Source: Leucobacter komagatae
GTDB taxonomy: Bacteria; Actinomycetota; Actinomycetes; Actinomycetales; Microbacteriaceae
Assembly (NCBI RefSeq): GCF_006716085.1
Contig: NZ_VFON01000001.1
Coordinates: 3,224,001 to 3,288,000 of the forward strand
Length of the DNA stretch: 64,000 bases
Direction of reading: 5' to 3'
The position numbers and the translations under genes are program-made. Below, in pieces: positions 51,471 to 60,439 of the stretch; within the stretch, counting starts at the first letter, position 1, and the number at the start of each line of letters is the position of its first letter. The notes under the pieces are model-generated. The model was not told where the DNA came from and did no database searches. It saw nothing but the letters and a program-made list of their open reading frames with translations.

Positions 51471-52064
51471 ATGGGTCGCACGCAGCAGTTCGACACCGCG
51501 GAGGTCGTGCGCGCGGCTCGAGGCGTGTTCTGGGCGAACGGGTACGAAGCGAGCTCGATCCCTGACCTCGAATCGGCCACGGGGCTGAAGCGCTCGAGCA
51601 TCTACCACGCGTTCGGGTCGAAGCAGGGGCTGTTTGAGACCGTCATCGAGAGCTACCTGACCGAGGTCATCCGCCCCCGGCTCGCGCCGCTCACCGCCCC
51701 AACGGTCGCCGCGGGCGCGCTCGAGGGGTACCTCGCCGGGCTGCGCGCGGCGCTCCTCGATGCGGGCACGACGGCCGCGACGAGCGGTTGCCTGCTCGTG
51801 AACGCTGCGGGCGCGCCGATCTCGCAGGACGCCACCGTCTCACGGGTCATCGCCGACTATCGGGCTGAGCTGCGGGGAGCCTTCGCGAACGGCGTCGCCG
51901 CCAGGTTTCCGGCAGCGGCCGACACCGAGGTGGCCGTGCTTGCCGATGTCTGCACGGGCCTCGTGATCGCTGCCGTCGCGCTCGTGCGCGTCACCCCGGA
52001 TGCGGCGGTCGCGAGCATCGACGCCGCGCTCGCGCTCATCGGCGAGCGCGCCGCACAGGGCTGA
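51471..52064 (+). CDS. TetR family transcriptional regulator
   Basis: 197 residues with GAGGAGACAGT before the ATG. The helix-turn-helix (about 10-55) reads TAEVVRAARGVFWANGYEASSIPDLESATGLKRSSIYHAFGSKQGLFETVI, and the C-terminal ligand domain resembles the TetR_C group found with oxidoreductase targets. It is divergent from the DUF1304 and MDR oxidoreductase genes, which are its probable targets, sensing an electrophilic or enone compound. Confidence 0.88.
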   Translation: MGRTQQFDTAEVVRAARGVFWANGYEASSIPDLESATGLKRSSIYHAFGSKQGLFETVIESYLTEVIRPRLAPLTAPTVAAGALEGYLAGLRAALLDAGTTAATSGCLLVNAAGAPISQDATVSRVIADYRAELRGAFANGVAARFPAAADTEVAVLADVCTGLVIAAVALVRVTPDAAVASIDAALALIGERAAQG

Positions 52065-52127
52065 GGGCTGCAGGGCTGAGGTCACAGGGCCGCGACGCAG
52101 CGCGCCAGCACGCCGACACTCCGGCGC

Positions 52128-52158
52128 TTGACCCGACCGCTGGGTTCGTCGCTATGCT
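52128..52158 (+). promoter_or_regulatory. Promoter of the thiamine-uptake operon
   Basis: TTGACC (52128-52133), 19-bp spacer, TATGCT (52153-52158). It lies 19 nt before the riboswitch, consistent with transcription starting just ahead of it. Confidence 0.6.
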
Positions 52159-52176
52159 GAGGGTTCCAGTACACAT

Positions 52177-52267
52177 CCGCTGGGGGGGCCCGAACGGGCT
52201 GAGATTTGCCGAATGAGGCGAACCACCCCAGGAACCTGATCTCGTTAGCACGAGCGGAGGGAAGCGG
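52177..52267 (+). ncRNA. TPP riboswitch (THI element)
   Basis: Conserved core GGGCTGAGAT and the second core GGAACCTGATCTCGTTAGCA followed by GCGGAGGGAA match the TPP aptamer. CCGC (52177-52180) can pair with GCGG (52264-52267) to close P1. The Shine-Dalgarno GGAGG (52256-52261) is inside the 3' part, so TPP binding probably hides it and stops translation of the downstream transport operon. Confidence 0.93.
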
Positions 52268-52272
52268 TCACT

Positions 52273-52569
52273 ATGTTGATCCATGTTCATGTCTCACCCA
52301 CTCCCATGGGAGACGAAAACGGTCGGTACAGCTGCGTCGAAGGCGCGATTCGCGTCATCGAGCAGAGCGGCCTCGAATACGAGGTCGGCGCGCTCGGCAC
52401 GACCATTCAGGGACCGGCTGACGAGCTGTGGCCGCTCATGCGCGAGCTGCACGACGCGACGCTTACGGCCGGGGCCGATCGCGTGATGACGCACTTCCGC
52501 ATCCTCGAAGCGAAGGACGACGTCATCGAAGCCTCGATGACCGACCTCGCCGCCCGCATCACGCACTAG
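52273..52569 (+). CDS. Thiamine-binding MTH1187/YkoF-type protein
   Basis: 98 residues starting 5 nt after the riboswitch. A ferredoxin-like fold family (MTH1187) with VHVSPTPMG at the N terminus, RVIEQSGLEYEVGALGTTIQG in the middle and MTHFRILEAKDDV near the end. Relatives bind thiamine or pyrimidine precursors in the cytoplasm. The gene is first in the uptake operon and is controlled by TPP. Confidence 0.85.
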   Translation: MLIHVHVSPTPMGDENGRYSCVEGAIRVIEQSGLEYEVGALGTTIQGPADELWPLMRELHDATLTAGADRVMTHFRILEAKDDVIEASMTDLAARITH

Positions 52570-52582
52570 CCCGCCGGCCGCC

Positions 52583-53356
52583 GTGAGAATCCTCACGCGG
52601 CAGATCCTCCCCGTGTTCCTCGCCGTCGCAGGCCTGGTGCTCGCGTGGGGTCTGCTCGTGCGCTTCACAGGCGTGCCCGCGTACCTCATCCCGTCGCCCT
52701 CAAGCGTGTGGGCGGCGGGCTGGGGCGATCGGGCGCTGCTCGGCTCGCACCTCGCCGCGACGCTCAAGATCGCGCTCTCGGGTTTCGCGCTCGGGGCGCT
52801 CGGTGGCGTCGCGATCGGGATCGCGCTTGGCCTGTCCGCCACCCTGCGACGGGCGGCAGAACCGCTGCTCATCGCGAGCCAGGCGATCCCGCCCGTCGTG
52901 CTCGCGCCGATCCTCATCTCTGCGATGGGGTTCGGGGCGTTCCCGAAGATCCTTGTCGTGGCGCTCGGCGCGTTCTTCCCGATCGCGATTAGCGCGAGCG
53001 CGGCGATGCGCGACGCCGACAGGTACCTCGTCGACCTGCTGGTTTCGATGGGTGCGTCACCGTTCACGGTGCTGCGCCGGGTGAGGCTGCCGGGGGCGAT
53101 CCCCGCGATCGTCGCGGGTGCGAAGGTCGCCGCGAGCTACGTCGTGTTTAGCGCAATCATCGCCGAGTGGATGGGCTCCTCCATCGGGCTCGGCGTCTAC
53201 CTCCAACGTTCACAGGCGAGTTACCGGATGGATCAGCTCTTCGCCGCGGTCGGCGTCATCGCCGTGCTCGGCGTGCTGCTCTTCTGGCTCGCATCCCTGA
53301 TCGGCGACACCGTGCTGGCGCGGTTCCGATCCACACCCAACAGAAAGGGCGTCTAA
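52583..53356 (+). CDS. ABC transporter permease for thiamine precursor
   Basis: 257 residues from GTG 52583, 13 nt after the previous stop. Six membrane helices of the BPD_transp_1 type. The coupling-loop region is LLVSMGASPFTVLRRVRLPGAIPAIVAG. Similar permeases (ThiX/SsuC-like) carry the pyrimidine HMP or formylaminopyrimidine. TPP-riboswitch control and its neighbours make a thiamine-precursor role likely. Confidence 0.88.
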   Translation: MRILTRQILPVFLAVAGLVLAWGLLVRFTGVPAYLIPSPSSVWAAGWGDRALLGSHLAATLKIALSGFALGALGGVAIGIALGLSATLRRAAEPLLIASQAIPPVVLAPILISAMGFGAFPKILVVALGAFFPIAISASAAMRDADRYLVDLLVSMGASPFTVLRRVRLPGAIPAIVAGAKVAASYVVFSAIIAEWMGSSIGLGVYLQRSQASYRMDQLFAAVGVIAVLGVLLFWLASLIGDTVLARFRSTPNRKGV

Positions 53357-53358
53357 CC

Positions 53359-54465
53359 ATGGCCGCTCACACAAAGACCACGAAGACCACAAAGCTCTCG
53401 AAGGCCGCAACCGCCACGACCGCGACCGCCGCGCGCCGCACCGGGGTCGCCGCGGCACTCGCAGGCTCGCTGCTGCTCGCGGGCTGCGCCGCGTCGGGCC
53501 CCGGGGCAAACGGGGGCGGTGGCACCGACGGCGGCTCGGCCGCCGGGGGAACCGCGCTCACCCCCGTCACGCTTATGCTCAACTGGACGCCGAATGCGCA
53601 CCACGCGGGCATCTACTACGCGAAGGATCACGGGCTGTACGAGGAGGCCGGTCTCGACGTTGAGATCCTTGAACCGGGCGACGGGATCGGGGCCGATGCC
53701 TCGGTCGCCGAGGGCCGCGCAGAGTTCGGCATCTCGCAGGCCGAGTCGCTGCTGCCCGCGCGCGCGGCCGGGATGGACCTCGAGGCGGTCGCGACGCTCC
53801 TGCCCGTGAACGACTCGGTGCTCATGGGCGTGAAGCGCTCGGGCTTCAGCGAGAAACTGAGCTCGCTCGCCGGCCTCACCTACGGCGGTTACGGCGGGGC
53901 GCTCGAGACCGAGATTATGTCGGCGCTCACGACCTGCGGCGGCGGGGACCCAAAGGAGGTCGAATTCATCGAGATCGGTAACGTCGATTACCTCGCGGGC
54001 CTCGAACAGGGCAAGTTTGACGTGACCTGGGTCTTCGGCGGCTGGGACGCGCAGCGCGCGAAGGCCGCAGCCGACGACGTGGTGATTCTGCCGATGGCCG
54101 ACCACCAAGACTGCATCCCGAACTGGTACACGCCCGTGATCGTTGGCAACGCCACGAACATGGCGAAGGATCCGGCGACCGCGGAAGCCTTCCTCAACGC
54201 AACGAGCCGAGGCTACGACGAGGTCGTGCGTGACCCCGCCGCGGGCGCCAAGGCGCTCCTTGAAGCCGCGCCCGAGCTCGACGAGGGGCTCGTGGAACGC
54301 GCGGTCGCCTACTACGCGCCCCGCTTCACCGCCCAGGGGAAGTTTGGCGAGATGGACGAGACGGTGTGGCAGACCTTCACCGACTTCCTCGTGCAGGCGA
54401 AAATGCTCGACGACGCCTCGCCCGTCGAGGGAGCATGGACCAACGAGTACCTGCCGGGCGACTAG
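53359..54465 (+). CDS. ABC transporter substrate-binding lipoprotein, ThiY/NMT1-like
   Basis: 368 residues from ATG 53359. A Lys/Thr-rich n-region, then a hydrophobic core and lipobox LAGC. The mature domain belongs to the THI5/NMT1 family that binds pyrimidine thiamine precursors: MLNWTPNAHHAGIYYAKDHGLYEEAGL, FGISQAESLLPARAAG and GYGGALETEIMSALTTCGG. Its placement in the TPP-controlled operon supports thiamine precursor (HMP or FAMP) binding. The unusually long n-region (KTTKTTKLSKAATATTATAA) may point to a start further in, but no better candidate is visible. Confidence 0.9.
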   Translation: MAAHTKTTKTTKLSKAATATTATAARRTGVAAALAGSLLLAGCAASGPGANGGGGTDGGSAAGGTALTPVTLMLNWTPNAHHAGIYYAKDHGLYEEAGLDVEILEPGDGIGADASVAEGRAEFGISQAESLLPARAAGMDLEAVATLLPVNDSVLMGVKRSGFSEKLSSLAGLTYGGYGGALETEIMSALTTCGGGDPKEVEFIEIGNVDYLAGLEQGKFDVTWVFGGWDAQRAKAAADDVVILPMADHQDCIPNWYTPVIVGNATNMAKDPATAEAFLNATSRGYDEVVRDPAAGAKALLEAAPELDEGLVERAVAYYAPRFTAQGKFGEMDETVWQTFTDFLVQAKMLDDASPVEGAWTNEYLPGD

Positions 54466-54466
54466 C

Positions 54467-55246
54467 GTGAGCACCCTCAGGGTCGAGTCGATCTCGCACG
54501 CGTTCCCGCAGCCCGGCGCGGGCTGGTTCTCGCGCCGGGGGCGCGGCGTGCCCGTGCTCGAGGACGTCTCGTTTGAGGCCGAGGCCGGCACACTGACGGC
54601 CATCCTCGGGCCGAGCGGCTGCGGGAAATCGACGCTGCTTAGGCTACTCGCGGGCCTCGAGGCCCCGACCTCCGGGCGAGCGCTCCTCGGCGGGGCGCAG
54701 CTGTCGGGCAAGCCCGGCGGGGTCGCGTATCACCCGCAGCGCGACGCCCTGCTCCCGTGGCTGCGGGTGCTCGACAACGCGACGCTCGGGGCGGAGACCT
54801 GCGGCCGCGACCGCGCTACGGCGAGGGCGGAGGCGCTCGCGCTGCTTGAACGCTTCGGGCTCGCGGGGAACGCCGAGGCGTGGCCCGACGAGCTGTCGGG
54901 CGGCATGCGCCAGCGGGTCGCGCTCATGCGCACCTTCCTGATGCCGCAAAAGGTGCTCGCGCTCGACGAGCCGCTCGGCGCGCTCGACGCCCTCACCCGG
55001 AGACAGCTGCAGCACTGGCTCACGGGCATCGTGGCGAGCGACGGTCGGCCGATCCTGCTCGTCACGCACGACATTGACGAGGCGCTGCTGCTCGCCGATC
55101 GGATCCTCGTCTTGAGCGCGCGGCCCGGGCGCATCGTGCACGTCGAAGAGCGACCCGACGCGGCGACCAGGCTGCGCGAGCACGATGACGGGGGCGACCG
55201 CGGGGCCGCGCGCAGGCTGCTCGGCTGGCTCGGCGGCAGTGCGTAA
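54467..55246 (+). CDS. ABC transporter ATP-binding protein for thiamine precursor
   Basis: 259 residues from GTG 54467, one base after the lipoprotein stop. Walker A GPSGCGKST, Q loop VAYHPQRDALLPWLRV, signature LSGGMRQRVALMRTF and Walker B VLALDEPLGALDALT. Belongs to the nitrate/sulfonate/taurine group (ThiZ). Energises the importer of the two preceding genes. The stop codon is part of the TAAGCT box preceding the ABC-F gene. Confidence 0.9.
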   Translation: MSTLRVESISHAFPQPGAGWFSRRGRGVPVLEDVSFEAEAGTLTAILGPSGCGKSTLLRLLAGLEAPTSGRALLGGAQLSGKPGGVAYHPQRDALLPWLRVLDNATLGAETCGRDRATARAEALALLERFGLAGNAEAWPDELSGGMRQRVALMRTFLMPQKVLALDEPLGALDALTRRQLQHWLTGIVASDGRPILLVTHDIDEALLLADRILVLSARPGRIVHVEERPDAATRLREHDDGGDRGAARRLLGWLGGSA

Positions 55247-55255
55247 GCTGGCATG

Positions 55256-56911
55256 ATGACTGCAACTCTCGTCGCCCAGGCGATCGCGGGCGGATACGCG
55301 CACCGCACCCTCTTCGAAGACCTCGACCTCACTGTCGCCCCGGGCGATGTCGTCGGGGTCGTCGGGGTGAACGGCGCCGGGAAGTCGACGCTGCTGCGCA
55401 TCCTCGGGGGCGAGCTCGTGCCCCAGTCGGGCACCGTGCAGCTCGCGCCGCAGGACGCGTTCGTCGGCTGGCTGCCGCAGGAGCACGAGCGCGTCGCGGG
55501 CGAGACCGTCGCCGCCTACGTCGCCAGGCGCACCGGCTGCGCGCAGGCGACGGTCGAGATGGACCGGGCGGCGGAGGCCCTCGGAGACCCCGCCGCGCAG
55601 GGAGCGGGGGATCCGGATCCCGCAGACGTGTACTCCGCGGCGCTCGACCGGTGGCTCGCGAGCGGCGCGGCCGACCTCGAAGAACGCCTCCCGGCCGTGC
55701 TCGCCGAGCTGGGTCTGGGGCTCGCCCCCGAGGCGCTCATGACCTCGCTGTCGGGCGGCCAGGCAGCGCGCGTCGGCCTCGCCGCGCTGCTCCTGTCGCG
55801 GTTCGACATCGTGCTGCTCGACGAGCCGACGAACGACCTCGACCTCGATGGCCTTGAGCGGCTCGAGGGCTTCGTACAGGGGTTGCGCGGCGGCGCGGTG
55901 CTCGTGAGCCACGACCGCGAGTTTCTCGCGCGCTGCGTGACGAAGGTGCTCGAGCTCGACCTCGCCCAGAACAGCAACCGGGTGTTCGGCGGCGGCTACG
56001 ACGCGTACCTCGAGGAGCGCGAGATCGTCCGCCAGCACAAGCGCGACGACTACGAGGAGTTCGCCGCGAAGAAAGCAGACCTCGTATCGCGGGCCCGCAC
56101 GCAGCGCGAGTGGTCAAGCCAGGGCGTGAGAAATGCGATGAAGAAGGCGCCCGATAACGACAAGATTCGCCGCGCGGCGTCGATGGAATCGAGCGAGAAG
56201 CAGGCGCAGAAGGTGCGGCAGATGGAGAGCCGCATTAGGCGCCTCGAAGAGGTCGAGGAGCCGCGCAAGGAGTGGCAGCTCGAGTTCACCATCGGGCAGG
56301 CGCCCCGGTCGAGCTCCGTCGTCGCGACGCTGAACGGCGCGGTCGCCAGGCAGGGCGACTTCACGCTCGGGCCGGTGTCGCTGCAGCTCAACGCGGGGGA
56401 GCGGGTCGGCATCACGGGGCCGAACGGCGCCGGGAAGTCGACGCTGCTCCGGCTGCTCCTCGGCAGGCAGGAGCCCGACTCGGGGAGCGCCGCGCTCGGC
56501 ACGTCGGTCGCGATCGGTGAAATCGACCAGGCCCGATCGCTGTTTGCGGGCAGTGAGCCGCTCGCCGACGCGTTTGAGGCGCTCGTGCCCGAGATGACGT
56601 CGGCGGATGTGCGCACACTGCTCGCGAAGTTCGGGTTGAAGGCCGACCACGTGCTCCGCCCGGCGGGTGACCTGTCGCCAGGTGAGCGCACCCGCGCCGG
56701 GCTGGCGCTGCTGCAGGCGCGCGGGGTGAACGTGCTCGTGCTCGACGAGCCGACGAACCACCTCGACCTGCCCGCGATTGAGCAGCTCGAGCAAGCGCTC
56801 GAAAGCTACGAGGGCGCGCTGCTGCTCGTCACGCACGATCGGCGCATGCTGAACACGGTGCGGCTCGACCGCCGCTGGCACGTCGAGGCGGGCGGCGTCG
56901 TAGAGCTGTAG
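55256..56911 (+). CDS. ABC-F family ATPase (1)
   Basis: 551 residues from ATG 55256 (ATG 55253 adds one residue). TAAGCT (55244-55249) lies 6 nt upstream, suggesting a leaderless message. Two ATPase domains: Walker A GVNGAGKST and GPNGAGKST, signatures LSGGQAARVG and LSPGERTRAG (the second is divergent), Walker B IVLLDEPTNDLDLD and VLVLDEPTNHLDLP. The linker between them (about 240-340) is charged and coiled. ABC-F proteins bind the ribosome E site and either regulate translation or displace antibiotics. No transmembrane helices. Subfamily not assignable. Confidence 0.9.
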   Translation: MTATLVAQAIAGGYAHRTLFEDLDLTVAPGDVVGVVGVNGAGKSTLLRILGGELVPQSGTVQLAPQDAFVGWLPQEHERVAGETVAAYVARRTGCAQATVEMDRAAEALGDPAAQGAGDPDPADVYSAALDRWLASGAADLEERLPAVLAELGLGLAPEALMTSLSGGQAARVGLAALLLSRFDIVLLDEPTNDLDLDGLERLEGFVQGLRGGAVLVSHDREFLARCVTKVLELDLAQNSNRVFGGGYDAYLEEREIVRQHKRDDYEEFAAKKADLVSRARTQREWSSQGVRNAMKKAPDNDKIRRAASMESSEKQAQKVRQMESRIRRLEEVEEPRKEWQLEFTIGQAPRSSSVVATLNGAVARQGDFTLGPVSLQLNAGERVGITGPNGAGKSTLLRLLLGRQEPDSGSAALGTSVAIGEIDQARSLFAGSEPLADAFEALVPEMTSADVRTLLAKFGLKADHVLRPAGDLSPGERTRAGLALLQARGVNVLVLDEPTNHLDLPAIEQLEQALESYEGALLLVTHDRRMLNTVRLDRRWHVEAGGVVEL

Positions 56912-57057
56912 GGGGCGCGAGGGTGCTGAGCCGCGGGGCCGCTGGGCTGTGGCGTCAACCTGGGTGCCAGATCAGACGTGTCAAGGAAAGGCTGTTAGGA
57001 TTTCGCAGAGAACGCGGGCCTGAGCGGCCCGCCGCCGAAGCTCAAGCAGGAGAGTCA

Positions 57058-57504
57058 ATGGCTATCGCGAACACCGAGACCGCACCCGCAGGCGTCGAAA
57101 CAGCGACTCCCGAGGCGGTGGCGCCGGAGGTCAAACGCTCGGCTGCTGACCGGTTCATGCGCCGCCTCCTGCGCGTCGAGGGCGCGAAGAAGACGCCGTT
57201 CATCAACCGTGATGCGCACCGTAACTTCCGCGTCGCGCTCATCATCTCGGGCGTGCGCTGCCTCATCACCTACCTGCTGATCCCGATCCTCGTGCCCATC
57301 CTCGGCGTCGCCGGCGTGCTCGCCGCGCCCATCGGCATCGCGCTGTGCGTCGTCGCAGCGGTGAACGGCGTCGTGAGCGTGCGCCGTTTCTGGATCAGCG
57401 ATCACCGCGGCAAGTGGATGTACACCTGGTTCATCGTGATCGTGTTCGTCATCCTCACGGTCGCGATGGTCTCCGATATCGCACGGATTGTGAGCCCCGC
57501 ATGA
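57058..57504 (+). CDS. Small two-to-three-helix membrane protein
   Basis: 148 residues from ATG 57058 (GCAGGAGAG upstream). N-terminal Ala/Thr/Glu-rich disordered segment (1-35), then a basic stretch RRLLRVEGAKKTPFINRDAHRNFRVA and helices at about 60-80, 82-105 and 122-145. Function unknown. The gene is coupled to the following 59-codon gene by ATGA, and both look like a small membrane complex. Confidence 0.7.
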   Translation: MAIANTETAPAGVETATPEAVAPEVKRSAADRFMRRLLRVEGAKKTPFINRDAHRNFRVALIISGVRCLITYLLIPILVPILGVAGVLAAPIGIALCVVAAVNGVVSVRRFWISDHRGKWMYTWFIVIVFVILTVAMVSDIARIVSPA

Positions 57505-57680
57505 CCCCGAACGACAGCACCCAGCCCGACACCGCAGAGCGCGGTAGCGTTCAGCCCGAGGCCGAACTCGTCGACGACAACCCCGAGCAGGTCCCCGCGA
57601 AAGCCTGGGTGACGATGGCGATCTTCGCGGTGTTCGTGATCGCCTTCGGCACCTGCGCGTCGACCTTCATGTTCAACTAG
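57501..57680 (+). CDS. Small single-helix membrane protein
   Basis: 59 residues with a hydrophilic Asp/Glu-rich N terminus (1-33) and one helix (VTMAIFAVFVIAFGTCASTFMF). Overlaps the upstream gene (ATGA). Its TAG shares CTAG with the stop of the converging symporter gene, a 4-nt overlap. Unknown function. Confidence 0.7.
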   Translation: MTPNDSTQPDTAERGSVQPEAELVDDNPEQVPAKAWVTMAIFAVFVIAFGTCASTFMFN

Positions 57681-58582
57681 ACAGAGCTCGCCGCGGCGCT
57701 GTTTGCCGCACCCTCGGCTGCGTCCACCCGGCGGTACGCCGCCCGGAGGCCGAAGCCGAACGCGAGCGCGACGAAGAACATGAGCACGCCGTAGACGGCG
57801 GCCGGGAGCGACAGCTCCGTGTTGCCGAGCACCGTCTGCGCGATCACAATGGCGAGCGTTGCGTTGTGGATGCCGATCTCAAACGAACTCGCGATGGCCT
57901 GGGTACGCCCGACCCTGAGGAGCCTCGGGACGAAGAAGCCGACGCTCAGGCTCAGCAGGCAGAACAGCACCGTGATGAGCGCGAGCTGGCCGAGGTTCTC
58001 GAGCAGCATGTCGAGGTTCGACACGATCGCGCCCGCGATGACGACGATCAGGATGACGACCGAGGCGACCCTGACGGGCTTGTCCATCCTGTCGGCGAAG
58101 GTCGGCCACTGCCACCGTACAAACATGCCGAGCGCGACCGGAAGCAGCACGATCGCGAAGACCTCGATCGTCTTCGACAGCTGCAGACCAAGCGTTTCCT
58201 CCCCGGGCATGAAGTGGGCGATCGCGAGGTTCGTGATGAGCGGCAGCGTGAAGACCGCGATGACCGAGTTCAGGGCCGTGAGCGAGATGTTGAGCGCAAC
58301 ATCGCCGCGGAACAGGTGGCTGTAGAGGTTCGCAGTAGTACCGCCGGGTGAGGCCGCGAGCATCATCATGCCGACCGCGAGTACCGGCGAGAGGTTGAAC
58401 GCGAGCACGAGGCCGAAGCAGAGTGCGGGGAGGATGAGCAGCTGGCACACGAGCGCTATGAACACCGCCCGCGGGTGCTTCGCAATCCTGGTGAAGTCTC
58501 CGACCCGGAGGCTCAGGCCGAGGCCGAGCATGATGATGCCGAGGGCGACGGGTAATCCGATGGTGGTCAACGCTGATCCCAT
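57677..58582 (-). CDS. Bile acid:sodium symporter (SBF) family protein
   Basis: 301 residues from ATG 58582; a CATACT box 6 nt upstream may act as -10 for a leaderless transcript. Ten membrane helices; family segments AASPGGTTANLYSHLFRGDVALNISLTALNSVIAVFTLP and SFEIGIHNATLAIVIAQTVLGNTELS. SBF proteins in bacteria carry diverse organic anions with sodium. No biosynthetic or degradative neighbours suggest a substrate. Confidence 0.87.
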   Translation of the reverse strand: MGSALTTIGLPVALGIIMLGLGLSLRVGDFTRIAKHPRAVFIALVCQLLILPALCFGLVLAFNLSPVLAVGMMMLAASPGGTTANLYSHLFRGDVALNISLTALNSVIAVFTLPLITNLAIAHFMPGEETLGLQLSKTIEVFAIVLLPVALGMFVRWQWPTFADRMDKPVRVASVVILIVVIAGAIVSNLDMLLENLGQLALITVLFCLLSLSVGFFVPRLLRVGRTQAIASSFEIGIHNATLAIVIAQTVLGNTELSLPAAVYGVLMFFVALAFGFGLRAAYRRVDAAEGAANSAAASSV

Positions 58583-58691
58583 AGCCACAGTATGAACGAT
58601 GCGACGGCAAAAGTCTCGCATTGGGGGAGGACAGCGTTCCCGTTGGCGGAGCTGCCCTCCCTGGTGCGGCGTCAAGGTCGATTAGCGGCGT

Positions 58692-58771
58692 AGGCCGACC
58701 GATCCACAGGCCGACCGACCCGCAGGTTGACCGACCCACAGGTCGACCGACCCACAGTTCGACCGCTAGCC
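58692..58771. repeat. Five imperfect 16-bp tandem repeats
   Basis: Period 16: AGGCCGACCGATCCAC and close variants at 58692, 58708, 58724, 58740 and 58756. The unit length is not a multiple of three and the array is noncoding, running into the stop codon region of the ABC-F gene (58766). No spacers, so not CRISPR. Region 58583-58691 has no gene. Confidence 0.85.
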
Positions 58772-60439
58772 GGTTGCCGGGCTGAGCACCAGCTGCGGCC
58801 ACGCTGCGGCGTCGCGCAGCAGCTGGCGGTCGTGAGAAGACAGCACCACCGCGACTTCGGTCGCGCCAAGCGCTTCGGTCAGTTCGTCTACGAGCGCGAT
58901 GGACAAATGGTTTGTGGGCTCGTCGAGCAGCAGTAGGTTGGGGCGCGTCGCGAGCACGAGCGCGAGGTCGAGTCGTCGTTTCTGACCCATCGACAGTTCG
59001 CTCACGCGCTTTGCCACCTCCGCCGGGCGCAACAGGCCCAGCTGTGAGAGCCCGATTGCCTCCTCCTCGTGCACTCTGCCGCGGGCGACGAGTTTGCTGA
59101 TGACATCCGCGAACACGTCGGCGGCGTGGAGCTCGCCGGGCACAAGGGATTCCTGGCGAAGCCACCCGATTCGCGCCTCATTGTGGGTGCCAACTCGCCC
59201 GAAGGTGGGCTTGAGATCACCAGCAGCGACCGCGAGCAGCGTCGATTTCCCGGCCCCGTTCGGCCCAGTCACAACGAGTCTGTCGCCCCTGCTCAGCGTG
59301 AGCGAGATCGGGCCAGCGAGGCGACCGGTGACGCCGACGTCGTCGAGCGCGAGCAGCTCGACGCCTGAGGGCGCAGTGAGGTCGGGGAAGCTGAACTCCT
59401 GTGGCGGTGGTGGGATAGTGACGGCGTGCGCTTCGAGCGCCTCCTGCCTCCTGTGCACGCTCTGGACGAGGCCGCCCGCCCGGGTAGCACGAGCGTGCTT
59501 TCCGGTGCCCTTTTCCGGGCGCCAACCTGACACGAGCCGGTTCTGCGCCTGTGACAGGCTTTCCTGGAGCCTCGCTGCTTCGGCACGCTGCTGTTCGTAG
59601 GCTTGGTCCCATCGGGCGCGCTCGGCAAGCCTGCCCTCCCGGTACCCGGCGTAGCCGTTGCCGTAGACCCGCAAGCGGTTGTCGGGTGTGGGGTCGAGGT
59701 CGATGATCGTCTCCGCAGCGTCTGCAAGGAGCGCTCGGTCGTGGCTGACGAACACGACGCCGCCGGCACGCTGCCGAATCTGCGCCGTCAAGAACTCGAG
59801 CCCGCTGCGGTCGAGGTGGTTCGTCGGCTCGTCGAGCAGCAGAAAGTCGTCGTCGGCGCCGAGGAGGCAAGCGAGCCGCACGCGGTAGCGCTGCCCAACC
59901 GACAGCCTGTCGAGCGGGGTTCGCATGTCGGTCTCCGCGCCGAGCGCCTCGAGCGCGATGGTGACTCGCCGCTCCGCGTCCCAGGCGTCGAGGGCCTGGG
60001 CCGTCTCGAGCGCCTCGGCGTAGGCTGACTCAGCAGCTGCTGAGTCAGCGCTCGCTGAACCGCCGCCCGCGGGGACACCGCCAGCGAGTGCGGCAGCTGC
60101 CGTGTCGAGGGCGGCGAGCGCAGCGAGCGGCCGTGCGATGGCACGGGCGACGGCGTCGCCGACGGTGCTGCCGGCGTCTGCCTCCATTTCCTGTTCCGCG
60201 ATAGCGAGCGTGCCGATGCGGTGGACGGTGCCCTCATCGGGCTGGATGCTGCCCTCGAGGGTATGCAGCAGCGTCGTCTTACCGCGGCCGTTCTCGCCGA
60301 CGATCCCGATGCGCGATATTGGCGTGACAACGAGATCGACGTCGTTCAGGACCCGCTGCGGTCCTCGGAGAACAGTGACGCCTGACACGGTGAGCTGGGC
60401 GCGATGGCGCGCCGAAATGGACGTTGTAGGGGTATGCAT
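58766..60439 (-). CDS. ABC-F family ATPase (2)
   Basis: 557 residues from ATG 60439 with AAGGA upstream. Two ATPase domains: Walker A GENGRGKTT (with Arg where Ala is common) and GPNGAGKST; signatures LSVGQRYRVRLA and LSMGQKRRLDLA; Walker B FLLLDEPTNHLDRS and LLLLDEPTNHLSIA. An Ala/Glu-rich insertion (about 150-175) sits in the first domain, and the inter-domain linker (about 265-355) is basic. Some ABC-F members give antibiotic resistance and are controlled by leader peptides; this gene has a candidate leader ORF and promoter upstream. It is distinct from ABC-F (1). Confidence 0.9.
   Translation of the reverse strand: MHTPTTSISARHRAQLTVSGVTVLRGPQRVLNDVDLVVTPISRIGIVGENGRGKTTLLHTLEGSIQPDEGTVHRIGTLAIAEQEMEADAGSTVGDAVARAIARPLAALAALDTAAAALAGGVPAGGGSASADSAAAESAYAEALETAQALDAWDAERRVTIALEALGAETDMRTPLDRLSVGQRYRVRLACLLGADDDFLLLDEPTNHLDRSGLEFLTAQIRQRAGGVVFVSHDRALLADAAETIIDLDPTPDNRLRVYGNGYAGYREGRLAERARWDQAYEQQRAEAARLQESLSQAQNRLVSGWRPEKGTGKHARATRAGGLVQSVHRRQEALEAHAVTIPPPPQEFSFPDLTAPSGVELLALDDVGVTGRLAGPISLTLSRGDRLVVTGPNGAGKSTLLAVAAGDLKPTFGRVGTHNEARIGWLRQESLVPGELHAADVFADVISKLVARGRVHEEEAIGLSQLGLLRPAEVAKRVSELSMGQKRRLDLALVLATRPNLLLLDEPTNHLSIALVDELTEALGATEVAVVLSSHDRQLLRDAAAWPQLVLSPATG

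Noticed and set aside
54644..56038. Open frame of 464 codons on the - strand
   Set aside because: Antisense to the thiamine ATPase and ABC-F (1), both with intact Walker motifs; no supporting motif of its own.
58692..58771. CRISPR array
   Set aside because: The repeats are directly adjacent 16-bp units without spacers, and no cas gene is in the window.
57879..59165. Open frame of 428 codons on the - strand spanning the symporter and ABC-F ends
   Set aside because: Crosses two real genes out of frame and the noncoding 16-bp repeats; no domain.
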